Shown here: positions 8,190 through 18,116 of the stretch, piece by piece
Numbering within the stretch: the first letter of the stretch is position 1
Layout of the letters: the number at the start of each line of letters is the position of its first letter
DNA from: Flavobacteriaceae bacterium TMED179
Lineage (GTDB): Bacteria; Bacteroidota; Bacteroidia; Flavobacteriales; Flavobacteriaceae
DNA length: 39,358 nucleotides
Direction: 5' to 3'
NCBI GenBank assembly: GCA_002169865.1
Contig: NHIC01000006.1
Coordinates: 100,967-140,324 of the forward strand
Made by a program: the position numbers and the translations under genes
Notes under the pieces: generated by a model
Databases searched by the model: none
What the model was told of the DNA's origin: nothing
Seen by the model: only the letters and a program-made list of their open reading frames with translations

Positions 8190-11100
8190 TTAGAAAGTAA
8201 TTTCTTCTTCTTTATCTATCAGTAAACTTGTATACTCTTCTTTAGAGCCTACAATAACATCGTTATAGGCACGTAGTCCTGTTCCAGCTGGGATTTTGTG
8301 TCCAACAATAACATTTTCTTTTAAACCTTCTAAAAAGTCTACTTTTCCATTTACAGCCGCTTCGTTCAATACTTTAGTAGTTTCCTGGAAGGATGCTGCA
8401 GAAATAAAGGATTTAGTCTGAAGTGAAGCGCGAGTAATTCCTTGGAGTTCAGGTTTAGCAATGGCAGATGTAGCTTCTCGGGCAATTACTAAAGATTTAC
8501 CTTCTCTTTTTAACAAAGAATTCTCATCCCTGAAGTGCCTAGAAGAAATTATTTGCCCCTGCTTTAAACTTTCAGAATCTCCTATCTCCTCTACAATCTT
8601 CATTCCATATAGAGAGTCATTCTCCTTCATAAAGTCATATCTAAAAATCAATTGATTTTCTAAGAAAATGGAATCTCCTGGATCTATGATTCTAACTTTA
8701 CGCATCATTTGACGAACAACCACTTCAAAGTGTTTATCATTAATCTTTACACCTTGCAGACGATATACTTCTTGAATCTCATTTACAAGATACTGCTGAA
8801 CTGCAGAAGGTCCTTTAATATTTAATATATCTGAAGGTGTTATTGAACCATCGGATAAAGGCATACCTGCCTTTATGAAATCGTTTTCTTGAACTAGAAT
8901 CTGGTTAGATAGCTTTACCAAATATTTTTTTATGTCTCCAAATTTAGACTCAACGATAATTTCTCGATTTCCCCGTTTAATTTTACCAAATGATACTACA
9001 CCATCTATTTCAGATACTACTGCTGGATTAGAAGGATTTCGAGCTTCGAATAACTCAGTTACTCTAGGTAAACCACCAGTAATATCTCCTGACTTGGAAG
9101 ATTTACGTGGAATTTTTACTAAAATTTTTCCTTCTTCGATTTTTTCACCTTCATTTACAATAAGGTGAGCTCCTAAAGGTAAATTATATGAACGTAAAAT
9201 GTTTCCTTTATTATCTGCAATAGATAATGTCGGTATTATTTTTTTATTTCTTGATTCAGAAATTACTTTCTCTTGGAATCCAGTTTGCTCATCTATCTCT
9301 ACTTGGTAAGTAATCCCCTGCTCTATATTTTCAAAAACAATTTGTCCAGTAAATTCTGAAACAATTACACCATTGAATGGGTCCCAACTGCATACTGTTG
9401 CACCTTTATTTAATTTTTCTCCATTTTTAATATGAAGTGAAGATCCATAAGGAATATTATTTGTACTTAGGACACTTTTAGTTTTAGCATCAAGAATTTT
9501 GATCTCTGAGGTTCTAGAAATTACAATTTCAGCGTCTTCTCCATCAGCATCTTTACCCTTAACAGTCTTAAGGTCTTCTATTTCAGCAATTCCACTAAAC
9601 TTTGTAATTAGTTTATTTTCCTCAGAGATATTACCTGCTACACCGCCAACATGGAAAGTTCTTAAAGTTAACTGAGTTCCAGGCTCCCCAATTGACTGAG
9701 CTGCAATAACTCCAACTGCTTCGCCTCGTTGAACCTTTTTGCCTGTAGCCAGATTTCTACCGTAACATTTTACACAAATTCCATGTTGAGCGACACATGT
9801 TAATGGCGAACGTACTTCTATAGATTCAATTGGAGTTTCATTGATTAATTCTATATGTTGCTCTTTAATTTCTTCTCCAGAAGGAACAATCACTTCGTTT
9901 GTTCTTGGATCAACAATTTTGTGAAGAGTAACACGTCCCAAAATGCGTTCTCCAAGTGTCTCTACGATTTCCTCATTCTTTTTAAGAGCTTTGACCTCAA
10001 CACCTCTTAAGGTACCACAATCTTCGATTGTGACAATAACATCTTGCGAAACATCATGAAGACGTCTGGTAAGATATCCAGCATCAGCAGTCTTTAAAGC
10101 AGTATCTGCTAATCCTTTTCTTGCTCCGTGTGTAGATATGAAGTATTCAAGTATAGAAAGTCCTTCCTTAAAATTAGAAAGAATTGGATTTTCTATAATT
10201 TCTCCTCCACCAACATTAGATTTTTTAGGCTTAGCCATTAATCCCCTCATTCCTGTTAACTGACGAATCTGTTCTTTTGAACCACGTGCTCCAGAATCTA
10301 ACATCATATAGACTGAATTAAATCCTTGCTGATCTTCGCTAATACGCTTCATAGCCAATTCAGTTAATTTAGCGTTGGTTGAAGTCCAAATATCAATGAC
10401 CTGATTATATCTTTCATTATTTGTAATAAGACCCATATTATAGTTACCAATTATACCATCAACTTGGCCATTAGCACTATCAATCATATCTAATTTTTCA
10501 GGTGGAATTATAATATCTCCAAGGCTAAAAGAGAGACCGCCTTTAAAGGCAAACCCGTAACCCATTGCTTTAATTTTATCTAAAAATTCTGCTGTTTCTG
10601 GTACACTTGTAACCTTTAAAATATCACCTATGATCTCACGCAAATTTTTCTTAGTTAATACAACATTGAAAAAGCCCGCAGCCTTGGGTACTACTTCATT
10701 AAATAGTACACGTCCCACAGTAGAGTCAATTACTTTATATTGAAGTTTTCCATCTTCGTTAATGTCATGAACTCTTATTTTAATCATGGCATTGAGATCA
10801 ACACGTTTCTCATTGTAAGCGATATGAACTTCTTCTACTGAATAGAAAGTTAAGCCTTCTCCTTTGACCTTTAGTGAAGATGTAGATTTTCGCGCTTTGG
10901 TCATATAATAAAGACCCAAAACCATATCTTGAGAAGGAACAGTAATTGGAGATCCATTAGCTGGATTCAAGATGCTGTGTGAAGCTAACATTAAAAGTTG
11001 TGATTCAAGAATTGCTTCTGGCCCTAATGGCAAATGAACCGCCATCTGGTCCCCATCGAAGTCAGCGTTAAATGCAGTACATACAAGTGGGTGTAACTGA

Positions 11101-12491
11101 ATTGCTTTTCCTTCAATCAACTTTGGTTGAAAAGCTTGAATACCTAAACGATGTAATGTGGGTGCACGATTAAGTAATACAGGATGTCCTTTCAATACAT
11201 TTTCCAAAATATCCCACACTACGGGTTCCTTACGATCTATTATTTTCTTTGCAGATTTAACAGTTTTTACAATACCTCTTTCAATTATTTTACGAATTAT
11301 AAAAGGTTTATACAATTCAGCGGCCATGTCTTTTGGCAATCCACATTCATATAATTTTAATTCTGGTCCAACAACAATTACAGAACGAGCAGAATAATCA
11401 ACTCTTTTTCCTAGAAGATTTTGACGAAATCTTCCTTGTTTTCCTTTAAGAGAATCCGAAAGAGATTTTAAAGGTCTATTTGAGTCTGTTTTGACAGCAG
11501 AAGCCTTTCTTGTATTGTCAAATAATGAATCAACTGATTCTTGAAGCATTCGCTTTTCATTTCTTAAAATTACCTCGGGAGCTTTAATTTCAACCAAACG
11601 CTTTAAACGGTTATTTCTTATTATCACCCGACGATAAAGATCATTTAAATCAGAAGTTGCAAAACGTCCACCATCTAGAGGGACTAATGGACGTAACTCA
11701 GGTGGGATAACCGGAATCACCTTCATAATCATCCATTCTGGAAGGTTTTCTCCACGTTCGTTAGCATCTCGAAAAGCTTCTACCACTTGAAGGCGCTTTA
11801 AGGCTTCTGTCTTGCGTTGCTTTGAAGTTTCGTTGTTAGCTTTATGACGTAATTCGTATGAAAGTGATTTAAGGTCAATACGAGAAAGTAACTCAATTAA
11901 GCACTCAGCTCCCATTTTTGCTATAAACTTATCGGGATCACTATCTTCTAGATACTGATTCTCAGCAGGGAGTTGTTCCATAACATTTAGATATTCTTCT
12001 TCTGTTAAGAAATCCATAGTTTGTAAATCTTCTCCCTCATTGTTTTTTGCAATTCCCGATTGAATGACAACATAACGCTCATAATATATTATCATATCTA
12101 ATTTCTTTGAAGGTAGGCCAAGTAAATAACCAATCTTATTTGGCAGAGAACGGAAATACCATATATGAGCAACAGGAACAACCAAATTAATATGGCCCAC
12201 TCGGTCACGACGGACTTTTTTCTCAGTGACTTCTACACCACATCTATCACAGACTATTCCTTTATATCGGATTCTTTTATACTTTCCACAAGCACACTCA
12301 TAATCTTTTACTGGACCAAAAATACGTTCACAGAATAGCCCATCACGTTCTGGTTTGTGAGTACGGTAATTAATTGTCTCTGGTTTTAAAACCTCACCAC
12401 GAGAATTCCCAAGAATTACTTCAGGAGAGGCCAAACCAATTGATATTTTATTGAATTTTTTTTGTGTAATTATTTCGTTATTTCTAGCCAT
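8190..12491 (-). CDS. rpoC: DNA-directed RNA polymerase subunit beta'
   Basis: A 1433-residue largest subunit, the usual size for Flavobacteriia. The N-terminal zinc finger is visible (CACGKYKRIRYKGIVCDRCG, about residues 66-85), as are the lid/clamp and bridge motifs (RFRQNLLGKRVDYSARSVIVVGPEL), the catalytic magnesium site NADFDGDQMAVH, the trigger-loop and bridge-helix region (GARGSKEQIRQLTGMRGLM, STHGARKGLADTALKTADAGYLTRRL), and the second zinc site (LTCVAQHGICVKCYG). The C-terminus carries the long beta'-type sandwich region and EATSAIAKPELQGITRASLQTKSFISAASFQETTKVL. It starts 23 bases after rpoB and is followed by the DUF3467 gene. No truncation or frameshift is apparent. Confidence 0.98.
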   Translation of the reverse strand: MARNNEIITQKKFNKISIGLASPEVILGNSRGEVLKPETINYRTHKPERDGLFCERIFGPVKDYECACGKYKRIRYKGIVCDRCGVEVTEKKVRRDRVGHINLVVPVAHIWYFRSLPNKIGYLLGLPSKKLDMIIYYERYVVIQSGIAKNNEGEDLQTMDFLTEEEYLNVMEQLPAENQYLEDSDPDKFIAKMGAECLIELLSRIDLKSLSYELRHKANNETSKQRKTEALKRLQVVEAFRDANERGENLPEWMIMKVIPVIPPELRPLVPLDGGRFATSDLNDLYRRVIIRNNRLKRLVEIKAPEVILRNEKRMLQESVDSLFDNTRKASAVKTDSNRPLKSLSDSLKGKQGRFRQNLLGKRVDYSARSVIVVGPELKLYECGLPKDMAAELYKPFIIRKIIERGIVKTVKSAKKIIDRKEPVVWDILENVLKGHPVLLNRAPTLHRLGIQAFQPKLIEGKAIQLHPLVCTAFNADFDGDQMAVHLPLGPEAILESQLLMLASHSILNPANGSPITVPSQDMVLGLYYMTKARKSTSSLKVKGEGLTFYSVEEVHIAYNEKRVDLNAMIKIRVHDINEDGKLQYKVIDSTVGRVLFNEVVPKAAGFFNVVLTKKNLREIIGDILKVTSVPETAEFLDKIKAMGYGFAFKGGLSFSLGDIIIPPEKLDMIDSANGQVDGIIGNYNMGLITNNERYNQVIDIWTSTNAKLTELAMKRISEDQQGFNSVYMMLDSGARGSKEQIRQLTGMRGLMAKPKKSNVGGGEIIENPILSNFKEGLSILEYFISTHGARKGLADTALKTADAGYLTRRLHDVSQDVIVTIEDCGTLRGVEVKALKKNEEIVETLGERILGRVTLHKIVDPRTNEVIVPSGEEIKEQHIELINETPIESIEVRSPLTCVAQHGICVKCYGRNLATGKKVQRGEAVGVIAAQSIGEPGTQLTLRTFHVGGVAGNISEENKLITKFSGIAEIEDLKTVKGKDADGEDAEIVISRTSEIKILDAKTKSVLSTNNIPYGSSLHIKNGEKLNKGATVCSWDPFNGVIVSEFTGQIVFENIEQGITYQVEIDEQTGFQEKVISESRNKKIIPTLSIADNKGNILRSYNLPLGAHLIVNEGEKIEEGKILVKIPRKSSKSGDITGGLPRVTELFEARNPSNPAVVSEIDGVVSFGKIKRGNREIIVESKFGDIKKYLVKLSNQILVQENDFIKAGMPLSDGSITPSDILNIKGPSAVQQYLVNEIQEVYRLQGVKINDKHFEVVVRQMMRKVRIIDPGDSIFLENQLIFRYDFMKENDSLYGMKIVEEIGDSESLKQGQIISSRHFRDENSLLKREGKSLVIAREATSAIAKPELQGITRASLQTKSFISAASFQETTKVLNEAAVNGKVDFLEGLKENVIVGHKIPAGTGLRAYNDVIVGSKEEYTSLLIDKEEEITF

Positions 12492-12514
12492 TGCTTAGTT
12501 TTTCTTGTTTAAAA

Positions 12515-15500
12515 TTATTCTTCCAACCGGATATCTAGTCCTAGTCCCTTTAATTCATGCATCAATACATTGAATGATTCTGGTAGACCAGGTTCAGGTA
12601 ATGTATCACCCTTTACTATGGATTCATAAGTCTTTGCCCTACCTATGACATCATCGGACTTAACAGTTAAAATTTCTTGTAAGGTACTCGAAGCTCCGTA
12701 GGCCTCGAGTGCCCAAACTTCCATTTCTCCAAAGCGTTGTCCTCCAAATTGTGCTTTTCCACCCAAGGGCTGTTGAGTGATAAGTGAATAAGGCCCTATA
12801 GATCGAGAATGCATTTTATCATCCACCATATGACCTAATTTTAACATATAGATAACACCAACCGTTGCGGGTTGGTCAAAACGTTCACCAGTTCCACCAT
12901 CATAAAGATAAGTATGTCCATATTGGGGTACTTTAGCTTTTTCTGTTAGTTTATTGATCTGCTCAATACTCGCTCCATCAAAAATTGGAGTAGCATATTT
13001 TTCATTAAGATTTTGTCCAGCCCAACCCAATACTGTTTCATAAATTTGACCTATGTTCATTCTAGAAGGAACTCCAAGAGGGTTTAATACTATATCAACG
13101 GGTGTTCCATCCTCCAGAAATGGCATTTCTTCTTCACGTACAATTCGGGCAACAATTCCTTTATTTCCGTGGCGCCCTGCCATTTTATCTCCCACTTTAA
13201 GTTTACGCTTCTTAGCGATGTATACTTTAGCTAATTTTTTAATTCCTGCTGGAAGTTCATCACCAACACTTATAGTAAATTTCTCTCGGCGAAGACCTCC
13301 TTGGAGATCATTTTCTTTGATTTTATAATTATGAATCAGGTCCGCAATTAACTCGTTTATTTTAGTAGAAGTTGTCCAAGTACTTTTAGCTAGGTGAGTA
13401 TAATCTTCAACTAAAGATAGGAGTTTCAAAGTATACTTTTTCCCCTTAGGAAGTATCTCTTCCCCTAAATCGTTAGTAATACCTTGGCATGTTTTACCAT
13501 TAACGATTGAAAATAGTTTTTCCACCAAAATTAATTTAAGCTGATCAAACTTAGTATCATATAAGTTTTCAAGTGACTCTAGTTCCTGTTTGTCTTCGTT
13601 TCGCTTTCTCTTGTCTTTAACTGATCTCGTAAAGAGTTTTTTATCTATTACAACTCCACGAAGCGAAGGAGGTGCTTTTAGTGATGCATCTTTTACATCT
13701 CCTGCTTTATCACCAAAAATAGCACGAAGAAGTTTTTCTTCTGGAGTTGGATCAGATTCTCCTTTAGGGGTTATCTTTCCTATCAAAATATCCCCAGGAT
13801 TAACTTCAGCTCCTATACGGATCATTCCATTTTCATCTAAGTCACTTGTGGCTTCTTCACTGACGTTTGGAATGTCATTGGTCAATTCTTCAGTTCCTAG
13901 TTTAGTATCACGAACGTCTATAGAGTACTCATCAATATGAATTGAAGTAAAGATATCCTGACGAACAACTTTTTCAGAAATTACAATCGCATCCTCAAAA
14001 TTATATCCTTTCCAAGGCATAAAAGCAACTTTCATATTTCTCCCTAAAGCTAATTCACCTGATTCAGTAGCATATCCTTGACATAAAACCTGTCCCTTAG
14101 TTACACGGTCACCTTTGTTGATAATCGGTTTTAAATTAATGCAGGTACCTTGATTAGTTTTTCTAAACTTAATCAAACTATAAGATTTTAAGTTACCATC
14201 AAAGCTTACTAGACTTTGATCATCGGTAAAGTCATATCTAATAGAAATTTTTTCAGCATCTACATATTCTACAACTCCGTCATTTTCAGCATTAATTAAA
14301 ACTCTAGAATCCGAAGCTACTTGTTTCTCTAGACCAGTTCCGACAATTGGAGACTCGGGTCTTAAAAGAGGTACCGCTTGACGCATCATATTTGATCCCA
14401 TTAAAGCACGATTTGCATCATCATGTTCCAAGAAAGGTATCAAGGATGCAGAAATAGAAGCAATTTGATTTGGAGCGACATCTGTGTAATTAATTTGATC
14501 AGGCCCAACAACAGGAAAATCTGCCTGGTCGCGAGCAATAATTTTTTCATCAATAATTTTTCCTGACTTATCAAAATTGATATTAGCTTGGGCAATAAGA
14601 TTATTTTCTTCCTCCTCAGCACTAAGATAAATAGTCTCTTCTAAATTTATTTTTCCATCTTTTACTTTACGATAAGGTGTTTCAATAAATCCTAAACTGT
14701 TAACCTTGGCATAAACTCCTAAAGATGAAATTAATCCAATATTTGGACCTTCTGGGGTTTCAATTGGACACAAACGTCCGTAATGAGTGTAGTGAACATC
14801 TCTTACCTCAAATCCTGCACGCTCTCGAGAAAGCCCACCGGGGCCGAGTGCAGAAAGACGACGTTTATGTGTAATCTCAGCTAATGGATTAGTTTGATCC
14901 ATAAACTGTGATAATTGATTAGTTCCAAAAAAACTATTAATTACTGAAGAAAGTGTTTTAGCATTAATCAAATCAATAGGTGTAAAAACTTCATTATCTC
15001 TTACATTCATTCTCTCACGAATAGTTCTTGCCATTCTAGCAAGTCCAACGCCAAATTGAGAAGATAATTGCTCACCAACTGTACGCACACGCCGATTTGA
15101 AAGATGGTCAATATCATCGATTTCAGCTTTTGAATTAATCAATTCTATTAAATATTTTATGATTGTAATAATGTCCTGCTTAGTCAAAACTTGTTTATCC
15201 ATTTCAACGTCCAAACCAAGTTTCTTATTCATCCGGTATCTACCAACCTCTCCTAAGTTGTAACGTTGATCAGAAAAAAACAGCTTATCTATAATACCTC
15301 TCGCTGTATCCTCATCTGGCGGCTCCGCATTTCTCAATTGACGATAAATATGTTCTACAGCTTCTTTTTCTGAATTAGTAGGATCTTTTTGTAGAGTATT
15401 ATAAATTATAGCATAGTCCGACATATGTGCATCTACTTTATGTAAAAGAATATTCTTTACTCCAGCATCTATAATCTCATCTATATGTTCTTTTTCAAGA

Positions 15501-16324
15501 ATTGTGTCACGGTCAATAATGATTTCATTTCGTTCAATAGATATTACCTCACCTGTATCTTCATCAACAAAGTCTTCATGCCAAGTTTTTAAAACACGGG
15601 CAGCAAGTTTTCTCTTAAGAACTTTCTTTAAACCTGTTTTGGTGACTTTAATTTCCTCTGCTAAATCAAAGATTTCAAGAATATCCCTATCATGCTCAAA
15701 GCCGATTGCTCTAAAAAGTGTAGTTACTGGTAATTTTTTCTTTCGGTCAATATAAGCATACATTACACTATTTATATCTGTTGCAAACTCTATCCAAGAT
15801 CCCTTAAATGGAATCACTCTTGCAGAATATAATTTTGTTCCATTAGCATGGAAAGATTGTCCAAAAAATACACCAGGAGAACGATGTAGTTGTGAAACCA
15901 CGATACGTTCAGCACCGTTAATAACAAAAGTGCCACTAGGTGTCATATACGGAATAGTTCCTAAAAAAACGTCTTGTACAATAGTTTCAAAATCCTCATG
16001 CTCTAGATCATTACAAAAGAGTTTTAATCGAGCTTTAAGTGGTACAGAGTATGTTAAACCTCTTTCTATACATTCCTGAATTGAATATCTTGGTGGATCT
16101 ACAAAGTAATCTAGGAATTCAAGAACAAATTGATTTCTAGTATCTGAGATTGGGAAGTTCTCTTTGAATGTATTAAAAAGACCTTCAACATTACGTTCAT
16201 CAGATTTAGTTTCTAATTGAAAGAAATCTTGAAATGATTTAATTTGAATATCCAAGAAATCAGGATAAGTTGGAGAGTGTTTTGTTACTGCAAAATTTAT
16301 TCTTTGGCTCTGTTTATTGTGCAT
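12515..16324 (-). CDS. rpoB: DNA-directed RNA polymerase subunit beta
   Basis: A 1269-residue subunit of normal Bacteroidota length. The rifampicin-pocket region reads FFGTNQLSQFMDQTNPLAEITHKRRLSALGPGGLSRERAGFEVRDVH, the wild-type pattern for bacterial beta (Q, D, H, R and S contacts all present). Further landmarks are RLCPIETPEGPNIGLI, GRNMKVAFMPWKGYNFEDAIVISE, VGDKMAGRHGNKGIV and the C-terminal KAQFGGQRFGEMEVWALEAYGASSTLQEILTVKSDD. Together with beta' it forms the active centre. The start is separated from rplL by a 107-base gap that holds a large hairpin, a likely attenuation or processing point. Confidence 0.98.
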   Translation of the reverse strand: MHNKQSQRINFAVTKHSPTYPDFLDIQIKSFQDFFQLETKSDERNVEGLFNTFKENFPISDTRNQFVLEFLDYFVDPPRYSIQECIERGLTYSVPLKARLKLFCNDLEHEDFETIVQDVFLGTIPYMTPSGTFVINGAERIVVSQLHRSPGVFFGQSFHANGTKLYSARVIPFKGSWIEFATDINSVMYAYIDRKKKLPVTTLFRAIGFEHDRDILEIFDLAEEIKVTKTGLKKVLKRKLAARVLKTWHEDFVDEDTGEVISIERNEIIIDRDTILEKEHIDEIIDAGVKNILLHKVDAHMSDYAIIYNTLQKDPTNSEKEAVEHIYRQLRNAEPPDEDTARGIIDKLFFSDQRYNLGEVGRYRMNKKLGLDVEMDKQVLTKQDIITIIKYLIELINSKAEIDDIDHLSNRRVRTVGEQLSSQFGVGLARMARTIRERMNVRDNEVFTPIDLINAKTLSSVINSFFGTNQLSQFMDQTNPLAEITHKRRLSALGPGGLSRERAGFEVRDVHYTHYGRLCPIETPEGPNIGLISSLGVYAKVNSLGFIETPYRKVKDGKINLEETIYLSAEEEENNLIAQANINFDKSGKIIDEKIIARDQADFPVVGPDQINYTDVAPNQIASISASLIPFLEHDDANRALMGSNMMRQAVPLLRPESPIVGTGLEKQVASDSRVLINAENDGVVEYVDAEKISIRYDFTDDQSLVSFDGNLKSYSLIKFRKTNQGTCINLKPIINKGDRVTKGQVLCQGYATESGELALGRNMKVAFMPWKGYNFEDAIVISEKVVRQDIFTSIHIDEYSIDVRDTKLGTEELTNDIPNVSEEATSDLDENGMIRIGAEVNPGDILIGKITPKGESDPTPEEKLLRAIFGDKAGDVKDASLKAPPSLRGVVIDKKLFTRSVKDKRKRNEDKQELESLENLYDTKFDQLKLILVEKLFSIVNGKTCQGITNDLGEEILPKGKKYTLKLLSLVEDYTHLAKSTWTTSTKINELIADLIHNYKIKENDLQGGLRREKFTISVGDELPAGIKKLAKVYIAKKRKLKVGDKMAGRHGNKGIVARIVREEEMPFLEDGTPVDIVLNPLGVPSRMNIGQIYETVLGWAGQNLNEKYATPIFDGASIEQINKLTEKAKVPQYGHTYLYDGGTGERFDQPATVGVIYMLKLGHMVDDKMHSRSIGPYSLITQQPLGGKAQFGGQRFGEMEVWALEAYGASSTLQEILTVKSDDVIGRAKTYESIVKGDTLPEPGLPESFNVLMHELKGLGLDIRLEE

Positions 16325-16361
16325 CTAAATATATTTTAATGATAATATTTTAATAAGGGTT

Positions 16362-16432
16362 GTCTCCAAAGAGATTTAGGCCTTTGGAAAATTCCAAAAG
16401 CCTAAATCCTAGGTTAGGATGATATTTGAGAC
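16362..16432 (-). promoter_or_regulatory. Large hairpin between rplL and rpoB (attenuator or RNase processing site)
   Basis: An inner inverted repeat pairs 16373-16387 with 16394-16108's counterpart at 16394-16408, that is GATTTAGGCCTTTGG against CCAAAAGCCTAAATC, 15 positions with one mismatch and a 6-base loop. An outer arm at 16362-16370 (GTCTCCAAA) can pair with 16425-16432 (TTTGAGAC) at the rplL stop codon, with one bulged base. There is no T run on the minus-strand 3' side, so it is not a standard intrinsic terminator. E. coli has an attenuator and an RNase III site at the same location, which is the basis for this interpretation. Confidence 0.7.
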
Positions 16433-16812
16433 TACTTGAGCTCAACTTCTGCACCTGCTTCTTCTAATGACTTTTTAAGGGCTTCTGCCTCGTCTTTAGC
16501 TATTCCCTCTTTAATAGGAGATGGTGCATTATCAACTAATTCTTTAGCTTCTTTAAGCCCAAGACCGGTTAATTCTTTTACTAATTTCACTACTGCTAGT
16601 TTAGAACCTCCAGCTGCTGTAAGGGTTACATCAAATTCTGACTTTTCCTGTTCAGTATCACCAGTGTCAGGGCCACCTGAAGGCCCAGCAACCGCTACTG
16701 CTGCAGCAGCTGGTTCGATACCGTACTCATCTTTTAAAATATCTGCCAACTGACTTACTTCTTTTACAGTCAAGTTGACTAGTTGTTCTGCGAATTCTTT
16801 TAAATCTGCCAT
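16432..16812 (-). CDS. rplL: 50S ribosomal protein L7/L12 (bL12)
   Basis: A 126-residue stalk protein. The N-terminal dimerisation helix (MADLKEFAEQLVNLTVKEVSQLADILKDEYGIEP) is followed by an Ala/Gly-rich hinge (about residues 34-56, with AAAAVAVAGPSGG). The C-terminal domain that contacts translation factors then reads EFDVTLTAAGGSKLAVVKLVKELTGLGLKEAKELVDNAPSPIKEGIAKDEAEALKKSLEEAGAEVELK. It is present on the ribosome in several copies bound to L10, which is encoded immediately upstream (64-base gap). The long hairpin immediately downstream overlaps its stop codon and could limit read-through into rpoB, giving the usual excess of L12 over RNA polymerase. Confidence 0.98.
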   Translation of the reverse strand: MADLKEFAEQLVNLTVKEVSQLADILKDEYGIEPAAAAVAVAGPSGGPDTGDTEQEKSEFDVTLTAAGGSKLAVVKLVKELTGLGLKEAKELVDNAPSPIKEGIAKDEAEALKKSLEEAGAEVELK

Positions 16813-16876
16813 TTTTACTAATTTTTGGTTTAAATTTTATTTTATTTTCGAGTGCGTAATAATTTTTGGTCAGGAA

Positions 16877-17392
16877 TTAACGTTCTGAAAGTGATTTTAA
16901 TATTCCAGAGAGTTTCCCACCTCCTGACTGAAGTGCTGAAACTACGTTTTTGGTCGGCGATTGTAACAATGTTATAATCTCTCCAATCAATTCATTTTTA
17001 GATTTTATGGCTACAAGAGCTTCAAGTTGTTCATCCCCAATGTAAATAGCTTCTTCGATGAAAGCACCCTTTAATATTGGTTTGTCTGACTTTTTTCTAA
17101 AAGATTTAATCACCTTTGCAGGTGCATTTCCCGATTCGGAATACATTAACGAAGTATTCCCTTTGAGAATTTCTCTCAGCTCACCAAAGTCATAGTTGGA
17201 AGCTTCCATAGCCTTGGCGAGTAAAGTATTTTTGACCACCTGGAGTTTGATGTTCTCTTTAAAACATGCACGTCTAAGGGCACTTGTTTGTATAGCATCA
17301 AGCCCTGCAATGTCAGCAAAGTAAAGATTTTTGATCTCTCCTAAAGCTTCTTTAAGATTTTCTATTGCATTATTTTTATCGTGTCTAGTCAT
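16877..17392 (-). CDS. rplJ: 50S ribosomal protein L10 (uL10)
   Basis: A 171-residue protein of normal length, with the N-terminal rRNA-binding domain (NLKEALGEIKNLYFADIAGLDAIQTSALRRACFKENIKLQVVKNTLLAKAM) and the C-terminal helix that carries L7/L12 dimers (GEIITLLQSPTKNVVSALQSGGGKLSGILKSLSER). It anchors the ribosomal stalk. It lies 18 bases after rplA, so the long untranslated L10 leader seen in many bacteria is absent here, and control by the L10-L12 complex is unlikely to use a separate leader. Co-transcribed with rplA and rplL. Confidence 0.97.
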   Translation of the reverse strand: MTRHDKNNAIENLKEALGEIKNLYFADIAGLDAIQTSALRRACFKENIKLQVVKNTLLAKAMEASNYDFGELREILKGNTSLMYSESGNAPAKVIKSFRKKSDKPILKGAFIEEAIYIGDEQLEALVAIKSKNELIGEIITLLQSPTKNVVSALQSGGGKLSGILKSLSER

Positions 17393-17410
17393 TTCTTAAA
17401 ATATTGTAAA

Positions 17411-18100
17411 TTAATCTATATTGGTTTCAATAGAAATACCTGGACTCATAGTACTGGACATAGAAACACTTTTAACATAGGTTCCCTTTGTTGTAGAGGG
17501 CTTTAATTTCATTATTGTTTTTAATAATTCATCGGCATTATCAAAAATCTTTTCAGCGGTAAAAGATACTTTACCAACAGATGCATGAACTATACCAGTT
17601 TTATCAACTTTAAAATCAATTTTACCACCCTTTACATCAGAAATTGCTTTTTTAATGTCCATAGTTACAGTACCTGTTTTTGGATTAGGCATTAATCCTC
17701 GTGGCCCTAAAATACGTCCTAAGGGACCTAATTTACCCATAACACTTGGCATTGTAACAATTACATCGATATCTGTCCATCCATCTTTTATTTTTTGTAA
17801 ATACTCATCAAGACCCACATGATCAGCTCCTGCTTCCTTAGCATCGGACTCTTTATCAGGAGTAACTAGGGCAAGGACACGTGCATTCTTACCTGTGCCA
17901 TGGGGTAAAGTAACAACACCTCGGACCATCTGATTAGCTTTCTTTGGATCTACACCTAATCGGATTGCTAGATCAATACTTGCATCAAATTTTGTGTTTG
18001 TAATTTCTTTTACCAATGAGGAAGCCTCTTCAAGAGAATAAATCTTCTTGAGATCTAATTTTGATTTTGCTTCTTTTTGGTTCTTACTTATTTTAGCCAT
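17411..18100 (-). CDS. rplA: 50S ribosomal protein L1 (uL1)
   Basis: A 229-residue protein with the L1 signatures DLAIRLGVDPKKANQMVRGVVTLPHGTGK, DVIVTMPSVMGKLGPLGRILGPRGLMPNPKTGTVT, and the C-terminal PSTTKGTYVKSVSMSSTMSPGI. It forms the mobile L1 stalk next to the E site. In many bacteria L1 also represses its own operon by binding the mRNA leader of rplK. A strong hairpin in the nusG-rplK gap is a candidate for such a site. The gene follows rplK by 16 bases. Confidence 0.98.
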   Translation of the reverse strand: MAKISKNQKEAKSKLDLKKIYSLEEASSLVKEITNTKFDASIDLAIRLGVDPKKANQMVRGVVTLPHGTGKNARVLALVTPDKESDAKEAGADHVGLDEYLQKIKDGWTDIDVIVTMPSVMGKLGPLGRILGPRGLMPNPKTGTVTMDIKKAISDVKGGKIDFKVDKTGIVHASVGKVSFTAEKIFDNADELLKTIMKLKPSTTKGTYVKSVSMSSTMSPGISIETNID

Positions 18101-18116
18101 TACTTAACGTTAAAAA

